Assembly (NCBI RefSeq): GCF_001685355.1
Contig: NZ_CP016438.1
Span: 1,054,001 to 1,118,000 of the forward strand
Source: Streptomyces lincolnensis
GTDB lineage: Bacteria > Actinomycetota > Actinomycetes > Streptomycetales > Streptomycetaceae
Direction: 5' to 3'
DNA length: 64,000 nt
This document shows, piece by piece, positions 31,360-39,760 of this stretch. The position numbers and the translations under genes are program-made. Position 1 is the first letter of the stretch; each line of letters opens with the position of its first letter. The notes under the pieces are model-generated. The model was not told where the DNA came from, ran no database searches, and saw only the letters and a list, made by a program, of their open reading frames with translations.

Positions 31360-32109
31360 GTGGAAATGAAGAGCGTGACCAGGTCATTGCGCATGCTGGA
31401 GGCGGTCGCGCAGCATCAGCCGGTGACCGTGGGGGAACTGACCAAGCTGTTCGGGCTGCCCAAGTCGACCGTGCAGCGCACCCTGGTCTCCCTCGCCGAG
31501 GCCGGCTGGCTGCGCGCCAACCGCAAGGACACCACCCGCTGGGAGATCGGCGCCCGTGTCCTGGCCGTACGCCCCGCGGCCCTCCAGGGATCCAGCCTCT
31601 ACGCCGCCGCACGCGAACCCATGGTCCGCCTCCGCGACACGGTCAACGAGACCATCCACCTCTGCGTAGCGGACGCGCCCGAGTGCACGGTCGTCGTCGA
31701 CCGCGTCGACTGCGACCATGCCGTGCGGACCTTCCACGCCATCGGCGACACCTCACCGCTGCACGCCACCGCCACCGGACACGCCGTACTGGCGCACCTG
31801 CCGGAGGCGGACATCGACGCGATCGTCGCCCGCGGACTGGAGAGCTACAGCGACTCCACCCCCACCGACCCCGTGGAACTCCGCGCCGAACTGAGGCGCG
31901 TCCGCAAGGACGGCTACGCCGTCAACCGCAACCAGTACGTGCCCGGCGTGTGCGCGATCGCCGCGCCCGTCCTGGACGGCGACGGCAGCCCGCTGGCCGC
32001 CGTGGCCGTCTCCCTTCCCGACTCCCGGTTCTCCCCGGACCGGCTGCCCGAGCTGGGCCGGCTCGTCGCCGACACCGCGGCGGAGATCACCGCTCGCCGC
32101 CTGGGCTGA
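31360..32109 (+). CDS. IclR-family transcriptional regulator (copy 2)
   Basis: A 249-residue IclR protein, tandem paralogue of 30264. Winged helix: SLRMLEAVAQHQPVTVGELT, LPKSTVQRTLVSLAEAGWL. Effector domain: NETIHLCVADAPECTVVVDR... GVCAIAAPVLDGDGSPLAAV. GTG 31360 is chosen because it aligns exactly with ATG 30264 of copy 1 (both begin MEMKSVTRSL) and has a GGGGGAAA stretch upstream. The frame is open to 31267, but that extension would cover the operator block. The DNA is identical over about 80 bases around 31580-31660 in both copies, a sign of recent duplication or gene conversion. The effector pockets have diverged, so it may answer a different ligand. Confidence 0.88.
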   Translation: MEMKSVTRSLRMLEAVAQHQPVTVGELTKLFGLPKSTVQRTLVSLAEAGWLRANRKDTTRWEIGARVLAVRPAALQGSSLYAAAREPMVRLRDTVNETIHLCVADAPECTVVVDRVDCDHAVRTFHAIGDTSPLHATATGHAVLAHLPEADIDAIVARGLESYSDSTPTDPVELRAELRRVRKDGYAVNRNQYVPGVCAIAAPVLDGDGSPLAAVAVSLPDSRFSPDRLPELGRLVADTAAEITARRLG

Positions 32110-32169
32110 CAGCGGCTCCCCACCCGGCGGCGGAGATGGCCCCCGCTCTGCGGGACTACCGCCGTCAGC
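32105..32169. terminator. Possible bidirectional terminator between iclR2 and gabD
   Basis: GCTGACAGCGG at 32105-32115 and CCGCCGTCAGC at 32159-32169 pair with one mismatch across a 43-base loop that holds a smaller CCGC/GCGG hairpin. It spans the ends of two convergent genes. The long loop makes this uncertain. Confidence 0.3.
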
Positions 32170-33604
32170 TCACGGGCACCGCGAGGTACTGGTACTCCAG
32201 GAACTCCTCGATCCCGACCCGGCCGCCCTCGCGGCCCAGCCCCGACTGCTTCACGCCGCCGAAGGGCGCGGCCGGGTTGGAGACGAGGCCGGTGTTCAGG
32301 CCCACCATGCCGACCTCCAGCCGCTCGCTCACCCGCAGGGCACGGTCGAGACCCTCGGTGAAGACGTAACCGACCAGGCCCCAGGGGGTGTCGTTGGCCC
32401 GGCGGATCACCTCGTCCTCGTCGTCGAAGGCGAGGATCGCCGCCACCGGGCCGAAGATCTCCGTGCCCATCAGACGGCTGCCGGGGTCGACGTCGGCGAG
32501 CACGGTCGGCGGGTAGAAGCAGCCCGGGCCCTCGGGCGCACGGCCGCCGACGAGCACCTGCGCGCCGCGCTCCACCGCGTCGGCGACCAGGGCCTCGACC
32601 TTGGCACGCCCCGTCCTGTCGATCAGCGGGCCGACATCGACACCGTCCCGGGTGCCGGGGCCCACGACGAGCGCGCCCATGCGCTCGGACAGACGCCGGC
32701 CGAACTCCGCCGCCACCGACCGGTGCACGAAGAAGCGGTTGGCGGCGGTGCACGCCTCGCCCATGTTGCGCATCTTGGCGAGCATGGCGCCGTCCACGGC
32801 CTTGTCCAGGTCGGCGTCCTCGAAGACGATGAACGGCGCGTTGCCGCCCAGCTCCATCGACGTGCGGACCACCGCCTGCGCGCTCTGGGCCAGCAGCAGC
32901 TGCCCGACGGCCGTGGAACCGGTGAAGGAGAGCTTGCGAATCCGCCCGCCGCGCAGGAGCGGTTCGCACACCTCCCCCGCACGGGAGGTGGTGACGACGT
33001 TCAGCACGCCGTCCGGCAGCCCGGCCTCCTTGAGGATCTCGGCGAGGGCCAGGCTGGACAGCGGGGTCTGCGGGGCGGGCTTGAGGATCATCGTGCAGCC
33101 GGCGGCGATCGCCGGGCCGATCTTGCGGGTGCCCATGGCGAGGGGGAAGTTCCACGGGGTGATCAGCAGACAGGGGCCGACCGGGCGGCGGGAGAGCAGC
33201 ATGCGGTTGCGGCCGTCGGGCAGGATGCCGGCGCCGCCGTCGATGCGGACGGCCTCCTCGGAGAACCAGCGGAAGAACTCGGCCGCGTAGGCGACCTCTC
33301 CCCTGGCTTCGGCGAGCGGTTTGCCCATCTCGGCCGTCATCAGGTGGGCGAGCTCGTCGGTGCGGTCGAGGATGATCTCGTAGGCCCGGCGCAGGATCTC
33401 GCTGCGCGCCCGCGGTGCCGTGCGGGCCCACCCCTCCTGCGCCTGGACGGCCGCGTCCTCCGCCAGCCGGGCGTCCTTGGCGCCCGCGTCGGCGACGTGC
33501 GCGATGATCTCGCCGGTCGCGGGGTCGTCCACGGGCATGGTGGCGCCGTCCGCGGCGTCCGCCCAGGCTCCGCCGATGAACAACTGCGTGGGGGTGTCGG
33601 TCAT
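32165..33604 (-). CDS. gabD: NAD(P)+ succinate-semialdehyde dehydrogenase
   Basis: A 479-residue ALDH. Signatures: LLITPWNFPLAMGTRKIGPA, MILKPAPQTPLSSLALAE, SFTGSTAVGQLL, active-site Glu in MELGGNAPF, nucleophile Cys in MGEACTAANRF, and FGGVKQSGLGREGG. WNFPLAMGTRKIGPAIAAG and GEACTAANRF are diagnostic of GabD-type succinate-semialdehyde dehydrogenases. It would oxidise succinic semialdehyde made by the neighbouring GabT to succinate. Its start overlaps the stop of the FAD/Fe-S gene by four bases, so gabT, the FAD/Fe-S gene and gabD form one operon. Confidence 0.9.
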   Translation of the reverse strand: MTDTPTQLFIGGAWADAADGATMPVDDPATGEIIAHVADAGAKDARLAEDAAVQAQEGWARTAPRARSEILRRAYEIILDRTDELAHLMTAEMGKPLAEARGEVAYAAEFFRWFSEEAVRIDGGAGILPDGRNRMLLSRRPVGPCLLITPWNFPLAMGTRKIGPAIAAGCTMILKPAPQTPLSSLALAEILKEAGLPDGVLNVVTTSRAGEVCEPLLRGGRIRKLSFTGSTAVGQLLLAQSAQAVVRTSMELGGNAPFIVFEDADLDKAVDGAMLAKMRNMGEACTAANRFFVHRSVAAEFGRRLSERMGALVVGPGTRDGVDVGPLIDRTGRAKVEALVADAVERGAQVLVGGRAPEGPGCFYPPTVLADVDPGSRLMGTEIFGPVAAILAFDDEDEVIRRANDTPWGLVGYVFTEGLDRALRVSERLEVGMVGLNTGLVSNPAAPFGGVKQSGLGREGGRVGIEEFLEYQYLAVPVS

Positions 33605-36495
33605 GAGCTCTCTCCTGGTTGGTCGGGGCGGTCGGCGGCGGGGTCGAGCAGTTCCGCCAGGTGCAGGGCCCGCACGCCCTGGTCTCCGGCGAGGTGGTCG
33701 ATCTGGGTGGCGCAGCTGAAGCCGTCGGCCACGACGACGGTCGGGGTCTCGTGGTCGATGCCGTCGAGACGGGGCTTCAGGGCGAGGCCGGCGACCGCCA
33801 TCGAGGTGTCGTAGTGCTGCTCCTCGAAACCGAAGTTGCCGGCGAGCCCGCAGCAGCCCTCGGCCTCGTCGACGTTGCGTACGCCGAGGCGGGTGAGCAG
33901 GTCGCGGGGGTGGCGGCTCTTGAAGGTCGCGTACTCGTGGCAGTGGGTCTGAAGGACGACGTCGTCCGGCAGCGCGGGCGGGCGCCAGTCCGGTGCGGCG
34001 AGGTCGGTCAGGGCTCCGGTGAGGGTGTGGACGCGGGCCGCGACGCGCCGGGCTGCCTCGGTGTCGAGGAGTTCGGGCACATCACGCTTGAGGGCCGCGG
34101 CGCAGCTGGGTTCGGCCACGACGATGGGCCGGTCGTCGCCGTTGTCCAGGCGGGCGACGGTGCGGGCCATGATGCGGCGCGCCAGGGACAGTTGTCCGGT
34201 GCTCACCCAGGTCAGGCCGCAGCACAGGTCGTCCTCCGTCGTGCAGGCAAGGCCGGCGTCGGCGAGTACGCGGCCGGCCGCCCCGGCCACCTCGGGGCGG
34301 AAGGCGCGGGTGAAGCTGTCCACGAACAGGAGGGTCTTCGCCGGTTCGCCGGTCTTCACCCCGCGCAGGGTGCGGCGCAGTGCGCGCCGGGAGGCGAAGG
34401 CGGGGATCCGGCGTTCGGTGGTCACGCCGCCGAGACGGGCGAGCAGCTTCCCGAGGGGGCCGCGCAGCAGCGCGTTCACCGGCCGGGCCATGTGGCCGAC
34501 GAGCCTGGACGTCAGGGGCAGCCAGCCCAGCGAGTAGTGGGACCGTGGTCTGATGCGGCCCTTGTAGTGCTGGTGCAGGAATTCCGCCTTGTAGGTGGCC
34601 ATGTCGACGCCGACCGGACAGTCGCTGGAGCAGGCCTTGCAGGACAGGCACAGGTCGAGGGCGTCATGGACCTCCTCCGAGCGCCAGCCGTCCTGGACGG
34701 TTCCGCCGCGCACCATCTCCTGGAGCAGCCGGGCCCGGCCCCGGGTGGAGTCGTTCTCCTCCCCGGTGGCCCGGTAGCTCGGGCACATCACGCCGCCGGA
34801 GTCGCTGCGGCAGCGGCCGACCCCGACGCAGCGGCGCACCGCTCCCGCGAAGCCGTCCTCGTCGTGCGGGAAGGAGAACAGCGTCTCGACGGGGAGCACC
34901 TCGGAGGGTGTGTGCAGGGCCAGGTCGGCGTCGAGGCGGGCCGGGGCCACGATGACGCCGGGGTTGAGCAGCCCCTCGGGGTCGAAGATCTCCTTGAAGG
35001 CGGCGAACGTCCGGATCATCGTGTGGCTGTACATGACCTCCAGCAACTCGCCCCGGGCCCGCCCGTCGCCGTGTTCGCCGGACAGGCTTCCGCCGTGCTC
35101 GACGACCAGGGCGGCGGCCTCCGAAAGGAACCGGCGGGTGGCGGCCCGTCCCGTGTCCGTGGCGAGGTCGAAGTCGATGCGCACATGGACGCAGCCGGCG
35201 CCGAAGTGGCCGTACAGCACGCCGGTCAGGCCGTGCGAGGCCAGCAGCTTGCGGAAGTCGCGCAGGTACGCGGCCAGGTTCTCGGGCGCTACGGCCGCGT
35301 CCTCCCAGCCGGGCCAGGACTCCCCGCCGTCGACGAGCCGGGCGGCGAGCCCCGCGCCGTCCTCCCGCACCCGCCACAGCGAACGCCGCTCGGCCGGGCT
35401 GTCCACGACCCGCCCGCCGGTCAGCCGCCCGTGGGCCTTGAGTACGTCCAGCAGATCGGCGGCGCGGGCGTCGACGGCCGCCTGGTCGTCGCCGTCGAGC
35501 TCGACGTACAGCCAGGCCCGTCCCTCGGGGAGGCCGGTGACGGAGTCGGGGCCGCGCCGGGCACGCATGGTGGCGACGATCGCCTCGTCCATGCCCTCCA
35601 CGGCGGTGGGGTTCCAACGCAGGATCTCGGGGACGTCCTCGGCGGCGTCGACCACGTCGTCGTAGCCGAGCGTCAGCAGGGTGGAGGCCTGTGCGGTCGC
35701 CACCAGGCGGACCGTCGCCGCGGTGACGACCGCACAGGAGCCCTCGGTGCCCACCAGTGCGCGGGCCATGTCGAAGCCGTGCTCGGGCAGCAGGCGGTGC
35801 AGTTGGTAGCCGGAGACCTGGCGCGGAATCCGGCCGAGTTCGGTGCGGATCGGCGCCAGGTTGTCGCCGATCAGAGCCCGCACGTCCGCTTCGAGACGGG
35901 CGACGCGCTCCGCGTCGGCGGCGTCCACCGGGTGCAGCCCCGTGCGGTCGGCGACGGCCCGCACACCGTCGGCCGTCACGATCTCCAGCGCCTCGATGTG
36001 CCCGCTGGTGCGCCCGTGCCGCACGGACCGGTTGCCGCACGCGTCGTTGCCGATCATGCCGCCGAGGGTGCAGCGGCTGTGCGAGGAGGGGTCGGGGCCG
36101 AAGGTGAGCCCGTGCAGGGCGGTCGCGCTCTGGAGGGCATCGAGGACGACGCCGGCCTCGACCCGTGCGGTGCGGGCCACCGGGTCGATGTCGAGGATCC
36201 GGTTCATGTACCGGGAGAAGTCCAGGACGACGCCGGGTCCGACGGCGTTGCCCGCCATGCTCGTGCCGCCACCGCGCGCGGTGATCGGAACGTGTGCCTC
36301 GCGGCAGGCCCGCAGCACCGCGACGACGTCGTCGGCGCTGCGGGGGAAGACCACGGCCCTCGGGGGGACCCGGTAGTTGGAGGCGTCGTAGGCGTAGAGA
36401 CCCGTGGAGCCGGGTCCGGTCTCCACCCGCAGGCCGGGAGCGGTCTCGGTGAGCCGCGCGACCAGCGGCTCCAGGGCCGTGGCGGTGTCGGTCAT
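33601..36495 (-). CDS. Fused FAD/Fe-S 2-hydroxyacid dehydrogenase (YdiJ/GlcD-GlcF type)
   Basis: A 964-residue fusion. Residues ~1-530 are a VAO/GlcD-type flavoprotein: PPRAVVFPRSADDVVAVLRA, ITARGGGTSMAGNAVG, DPSSHSRCTLGGMIGNDACG, and C-terminal SGEHGDGRARGELL and LNPGVIV. Residues ~590-650 hold a 4Fe-4S ferredoxin site (CLSCKACSSDCPVG), and ~720-940 two CCG domains (DDLCCGLTW, GCCGLAGNFGFE). This is the layout of YdiJ-like D-2-hydroxyglutarate and D-lactate/glycolate dehydrogenases, which pass electrons to the quinone pool. Sandwiched between gabT and gabD with ATGA overlaps at both ends, it may oxidise a hydroxyacid by-product such as D-2-hydroxyglutarate or 4-hydroxybutyrate. Confidence 0.87.
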   Translation of the reverse strand: MTDTATALEPLVARLTETAPGLRVETGPGSTGLYAYDASNYRVPPRAVVFPRSADDVVAVLRACREAHVPITARGGGTSMAGNAVGPGVVLDFSRYMNRILDIDPVARTARVEAGVVLDALQSATALHGLTFGPDPSSHSRCTLGGMIGNDACGNRSVRHGRTSGHIEALEIVTADGVRAVADRTGLHPVDAADAERVARLEADVRALIGDNLAPIRTELGRIPRQVSGYQLHRLLPEHGFDMARALVGTEGSCAVVTAATVRLVATAQASTLLTLGYDDVVDAAEDVPEILRWNPTAVEGMDEAIVATMRARRGPDSVTGLPEGRAWLYVELDGDDQAAVDARAADLLDVLKAHGRLTGGRVVDSPAERRSLWRVREDGAGLAARLVDGGESWPGWEDAAVAPENLAAYLRDFRKLLASHGLTGVLYGHFGAGCVHVRIDFDLATDTGRAATRRFLSEAAALVVEHGGSLSGEHGDGRARGELLEVMYSHTMIRTFAAFKEIFDPEGLLNPGVIVAPARLDADLALHTPSEVLPVETLFSFPHDEDGFAGAVRRCVGVGRCRSDSGGVMCPSYRATGEENDSTRGRARLLQEMVRGGTVQDGWRSEEVHDALDLCLSCKACSSDCPVGVDMATYKAEFLHQHYKGRIRPRSHYSLGWLPLTSRLVGHMARPVNALLRGPLGKLLARLGGVTTERRIPAFASRRALRRTLRGVKTGEPAKTLLFVDSFTRAFRPEVAGAAGRVLADAGLACTTEDDLCCGLTWVSTGQLSLARRIMARTVARLDNGDDRPIVVAEPSCAAALKRDVPELLDTEAARRVAARVHTLTGALTDLAAPDWRPPALPDDVVLQTHCHEYATFKSRHPRDLLTRLGVRNVDEAEGCCGLAGNFGFEEQHYDTSMAVAGLALKPRLDGIDHETPTVVVADGFSCATQIDHLAGDQGVRALHLAELLDPAADRPDQPGESS

Positions 36496-37760
36496 CGCCG
36501 CGTCGCTCCCGCTGTGCCGGCCTCGACGGCGGTCGTCCACGCCTGGAGGCCCTCGTCCACGGCCGTCTCGTCGATCACGAGCGCGGGAATCATCCGTACG
36601 ACCTGGTTCCAGGCGCCGCACAGCAGCAGGAGCAGGCCCTCGTCGACGGCGGCGCGCTGCACGCGGGCCGCGGTCTCGGGGTCGGGGCCGCCGTCCTCGG
36701 TGACGAACTCGGTGGCCAGCATCAGTCCGAGGCCGCGCACGTCGCCGATGCCCGGTGTCCGGTCGGCCACCGCCTCCAGGCCCTGGCGCAGCCGGGCGCC
36801 CATCGCCTCGGCGTTCTCGACGAGCTTCTCGTCGCGTACGACGTCGAGGGTGGCGCAGGCCGCGGCGCAGGCGACGGCGTTGGCGCCGTACGTGCCGCCC
36901 TGCGAGCCCGGCCAGGCCTTGGCCATGAGTGCCTCGGAGGCGGCGATGCCGGAGAGGGGGAAGCCGCTGGCCAGGCCCTTGGCGGTGACGAGGATGTCGG
37001 GCGTGACGCCGAAGTGGTCGTGGCCCCAGAAGCGGCCGGTGCGGCCGACGCCGGTCTGCACCTCGTCCAGGATGAACAGGAAGCCGTAGCGGTCCGCGCG
37101 CTCCCGCAGCCCCTCCATGAAGGCCCGGTTGGCGGGCACGTAGCCGCCCTCGCCGAGCACCGGCTCGACGATGATCGCGGCCGTGTCGGCGGGCGAGGAG
37201 ATGGTCTGGAGCGTGTAGTCCAGCTCCTTCAGGGCGAAGCGGGTCGCGGTCTCCTCGTCCCAGCCGTAGCGGTAGGCCGAGGGGAACGGCGTGACGACGA
37301 CTCCGCTCATCAGCGGGGAGAAGCCGGAGCGGAAGCGGGTGCCGGAGGTGGTCATGGCGGCGGCGGCGACCGTACGGCCGTGGAAGCCGCCGTGGCACAC
37401 GATGACGTTCGGCCGGCCGGTGGCCTGGCGGGCCAGCCGCAGTGCCGCCTCGACGGCCTCGCTGCCGGAGTTGGTGAAGAACAGGCTGTCCAGGCCGGCC
37501 GGCAGCACCTCGCCGAGCTTCTCGACCAGCTGCCGCAGCGGCTGGTGCATCACGGTCGTGTACTGGCCGTGGATCAGCGTGCCCACCTGCTCCTGTGCCG
37601 CGGCCACGACCTTGGGGTGACAGTGCCCCGTGCTGGTGACACCGATGCCGGCGGTGAAGTCGAGGTAGCGGCGGCCGTCCTGGTCGAAGAGGTGGACGCC
37701 CTCGCCCCGGGCCGCGACCACAGGGGTGGCCTGGCGAAGGTGCGGCGACAGTGCGGTCAT
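36492..37760 (-). CDS. gabT: 4-aminobutyrate (class III) aminotransferase
   Basis: A 422-residue PLP enzyme: YLDFTAGIGVTSTGHCHPKV, FFTNSGSEAVEAALRLAR, GFHGRTVAAAAMT, cofactor Asp in FILDEVQTGVGRTG, Schiff-base Lys in VTAKGLASGFPLSG, and GTYGANAVACAA. The residues around GIGVTSTGHCHPKV and DEVQTGVGR are those of GABA aminotransferases. It is the first gene of the gabT-FAD/FeS-gabD operon, with a 246-base divergent promoter region shared with the PucR regulator. It would convert GABA (or a related omega-amine) plus 2-oxoglutarate to succinic semialdehyde and glutamate. Confidence 0.88.
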   Translation of the reverse strand: MTALSPHLRQATPVVAARGEGVHLFDQDGRRYLDFTAGIGVTSTGHCHPKVVAAAQEQVGTLIHGQYTTVMHQPLRQLVEKLGEVLPAGLDSLFFTNSGSEAVEAALRLARQATGRPNVIVCHGGFHGRTVAAAAMTTSGTRFRSGFSPLMSGVVVTPFPSAYRYGWDEETATRFALKELDYTLQTISSPADTAAIIVEPVLGEGGYVPANRAFMEGLRERADRYGFLFILDEVQTGVGRTGRFWGHDHFGVTPDILVTAKGLASGFPLSGIAASEALMAKAWPGSQGGTYGANAVACAAACATLDVVRDEKLVENAEAMGARLRQGLEAVADRTPGIGDVRGLGLMLATEFVTEDGGPDPETAARVQRAAVDEGLLLLLCGAWNQVVRMIPALVIDETAVDEGLQAWTTAVEAGTAGATRR

Positions 37761-38006
37761 GTTCGTCTCCCGGCCTCGGTGTCGGTCTGCTGCGGTCTAC
37801 CGAGCATCTCCGCGGACCGGGGCTACGCCAAGGTGCGATCTGTCCAGCCGGGCCGCGACATCCGGACGATGTGTCAGCCTGATCGGGGACATGCCGGGCG
37901 CCGACCGCTCGGGGACCGCGCTTGCGCAGGTCAGCGAGGCTTGTCACAGTGGCCGGGCACTCCCGGGCATGTGCCGTGCTCGATCAGGGGATCCCATGGA
38001 GACACC

Positions 38007-39629
38007 GTGAACGACGACCACCCGCCCGGCCATGGGCCCACCCGAGCGCTCACCGTCGCCGACGTCCTGGCGCTTCCCGTCCTGGCCACCGGACAGCCCC
38101 AGGTCGTCACCGGTGTGCCGCATCTGGACCGGCCGGTCCGGTGGGTCCACATCACCGAGCTGACCGACCCCGCGTCCTTCCTCAAGGGCGGCGAACTCGT
38201 CCTGACCACCGGAATGCCGCTCCCGGACGACGTGACGGGCGTGCGCCGGTACGTCGACGAACTCGCCGACGTCGGGGCCGCGGCGCTCGTCATCGAGCTC
38301 GTCCGCCGCTACCACCGCCCGCCGGACGCCCTTGTGGACGCCTGCCGCCTGCGCGACCTGCCCCTCGTCACCCTCGCCAAGGACGTCAACTTCCTGGAGG
38401 TCACCCAGGTCGTGCACGCCCTCCTGCTCGGCAACCAGGCGGACGCGATGCGGCGCACCCAGCGCATCCACGAGGCGTTCACCGCCCTGACCCTGCGCGG
38501 CGCCGGCCCGGAGGACGTGGTGCGCGCGGCGGCGGAGATGTGCGGCCGCACGGTCGTCCTGGAGAACCTGGTGCACCAGGCACTGATCTGCGAACCCTCC
38601 GGGAGCACGGTGGAGGAGGCGCTCACCGACTGGGAGGAGCGCTCCAGGGCCACCGGGACCGACGACCGGGCGGCGCGCGGCGCGGCGGACTGGCTGACCG
38701 CGCCTGTCGAGTATCAGGGCGAGCGCTGGGGCCGTGTGGTCATGCTCCCGGCCCGCTCCGACGGTCCGGCCTTCGGGCTGGAGGACATCACGGTGCTGGA
38801 GAGGACCGCGATGGCCCTGACCGTCGCCCGCCTCATCCATCCCACTCCCTGGGAACGCACCGCGCACCGGAACGCCCTGCGCGACCTGGTCGAACAGCGC
38901 CACCGTTCCGCCGAGGACGCCCGCGCCCGCTGCGCCGCACTGGGCCTGCCCGCCGACGGCAGCCGGTTCCTCGCGGCCCTGGTCGAACTCCGCGCCGGCG
39001 GAGCGGGAACCGAGCCCGAGGCCCGTCTGTTCCAGGAGCTGCGGGCGGCGGGCGTCCCGGCCCTGGTCGGCGAGCTGGCCCCCGACCGCCTGGGCGTCCT
39101 GCTGGCGCTGCGTCCCTCCCAGCCCTGGCGCCCCGTCGTCGAGCGGCTGTGCGGCCTCGCGCTGGGCCTGGCCCCGCGGGCGGTCGTGACGGTCGGTTCC
39201 GAGGTCGCGGATCTCTCCGACACCGCCCGTTCCTTCCGCGAGGCGGCCCGCGTCGCCGAGGCCACTCCGCCCGGCCAGCCCCTCCCCGCGGACCGGTCCT
39301 TCCACGAGCTGTCCGACATCGGCCTGCACCGCCTGCTGTACGCGCTGCGCGAGGACACCCGGATCCAGGAGTACACCGAGCAACAGCTCGGGCGGCTCAT
39401 CGATCACGACGCCCAGCACGGCACCGACCTGCTGACGACCCTGCGCCACTACCTCGACGCGGCCGGCAACAAGACCACCGCCGCACGCCGGGGCGGCCTC
39501 TCCCGCGAGACCATGTACCAACGTCTGCGCACCGTCGAGCGTCTCCTCGACCGCGACCTGGAGTCCGGCGAACAGCGCACCGAACTGCACGTGGCGCTCA
39601 CGGCACTTGACGCCGTTCGAGCCCACTGA
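38007..39629 (+). CDS. PucR-family transcriptional regulator
   Basis: A 540-residue regulator. N-terminal PucR domain (~residues 12-135: TVADVLALPVLATGQPQVVTG, WVHITELTDPASFLKGGELVLTTG split across the block), a middle GGDEF-like/CdaR domain, and a C-terminal PucR-type helix-turn-helix (LTTLRHYLDAAGNKTTAARR, GLSRETMYQRLRTVERLL). GTG 38007 has TGGAGA upstream and begins just before the PucR domain. PucR proteins activate purine, GABA or polyamine catabolic genes when substrate is present. Divergent placement from gabT points to control of that operon. Confidence 0.9.
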   Translation: MNDDHPPGHGPTRALTVADVLALPVLATGQPQVVTGVPHLDRPVRWVHITELTDPASFLKGGELVLTTGMPLPDDVTGVRRYVDELADVGAAALVIELVRRYHRPPDALVDACRLRDLPLVTLAKDVNFLEVTQVVHALLLGNQADAMRRTQRIHEAFTALTLRGAGPEDVVRAAAEMCGRTVVLENLVHQALICEPSGSTVEEALTDWEERSRATGTDDRAARGAADWLTAPVEYQGERWGRVVMLPARSDGPAFGLEDITVLERTAMALTVARLIHPTPWERTAHRNALRDLVEQRHRSAEDARARCAALGLPADGSRFLAALVELRAGGAGTEPEARLFQELRAAGVPALVGELAPDRLGVLLALRPSQPWRPVVERLCGLALGLAPRAVVTVGSEVADLSDTARSFREAARVAEATPPGQPLPADRSFHELSDIGLHRLLYALREDTRIQEYTEQQLGRLIDHDAQHGTDLLTTLRHYLDAAGNKTTAARRGGLSRETMYQRLRTVERLLDRDLESGEQRTELHVALTALDAVRAH

Positions 39630-39760
39630 CGTGGAACGTCCCCTGCCCGCGTCGTAGCGGAGGGCAGGGCCGCACAGGGGATGCCTTCCGGCCACCCTCT
39701 CCGCGCCATCGGCCAACTTACCGATCACCACAGGTGAGTTCGGCGGGATAGGTTCGCCGC

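Noticed and set aside
33619..37089. Long plus-strand frame opposite gabD/FAD-FeS/gabT
   Set aside because: Shadow frame: the minus strand holds unmistakable enzymes, and this frame lacks any domain or ribosome binding site.
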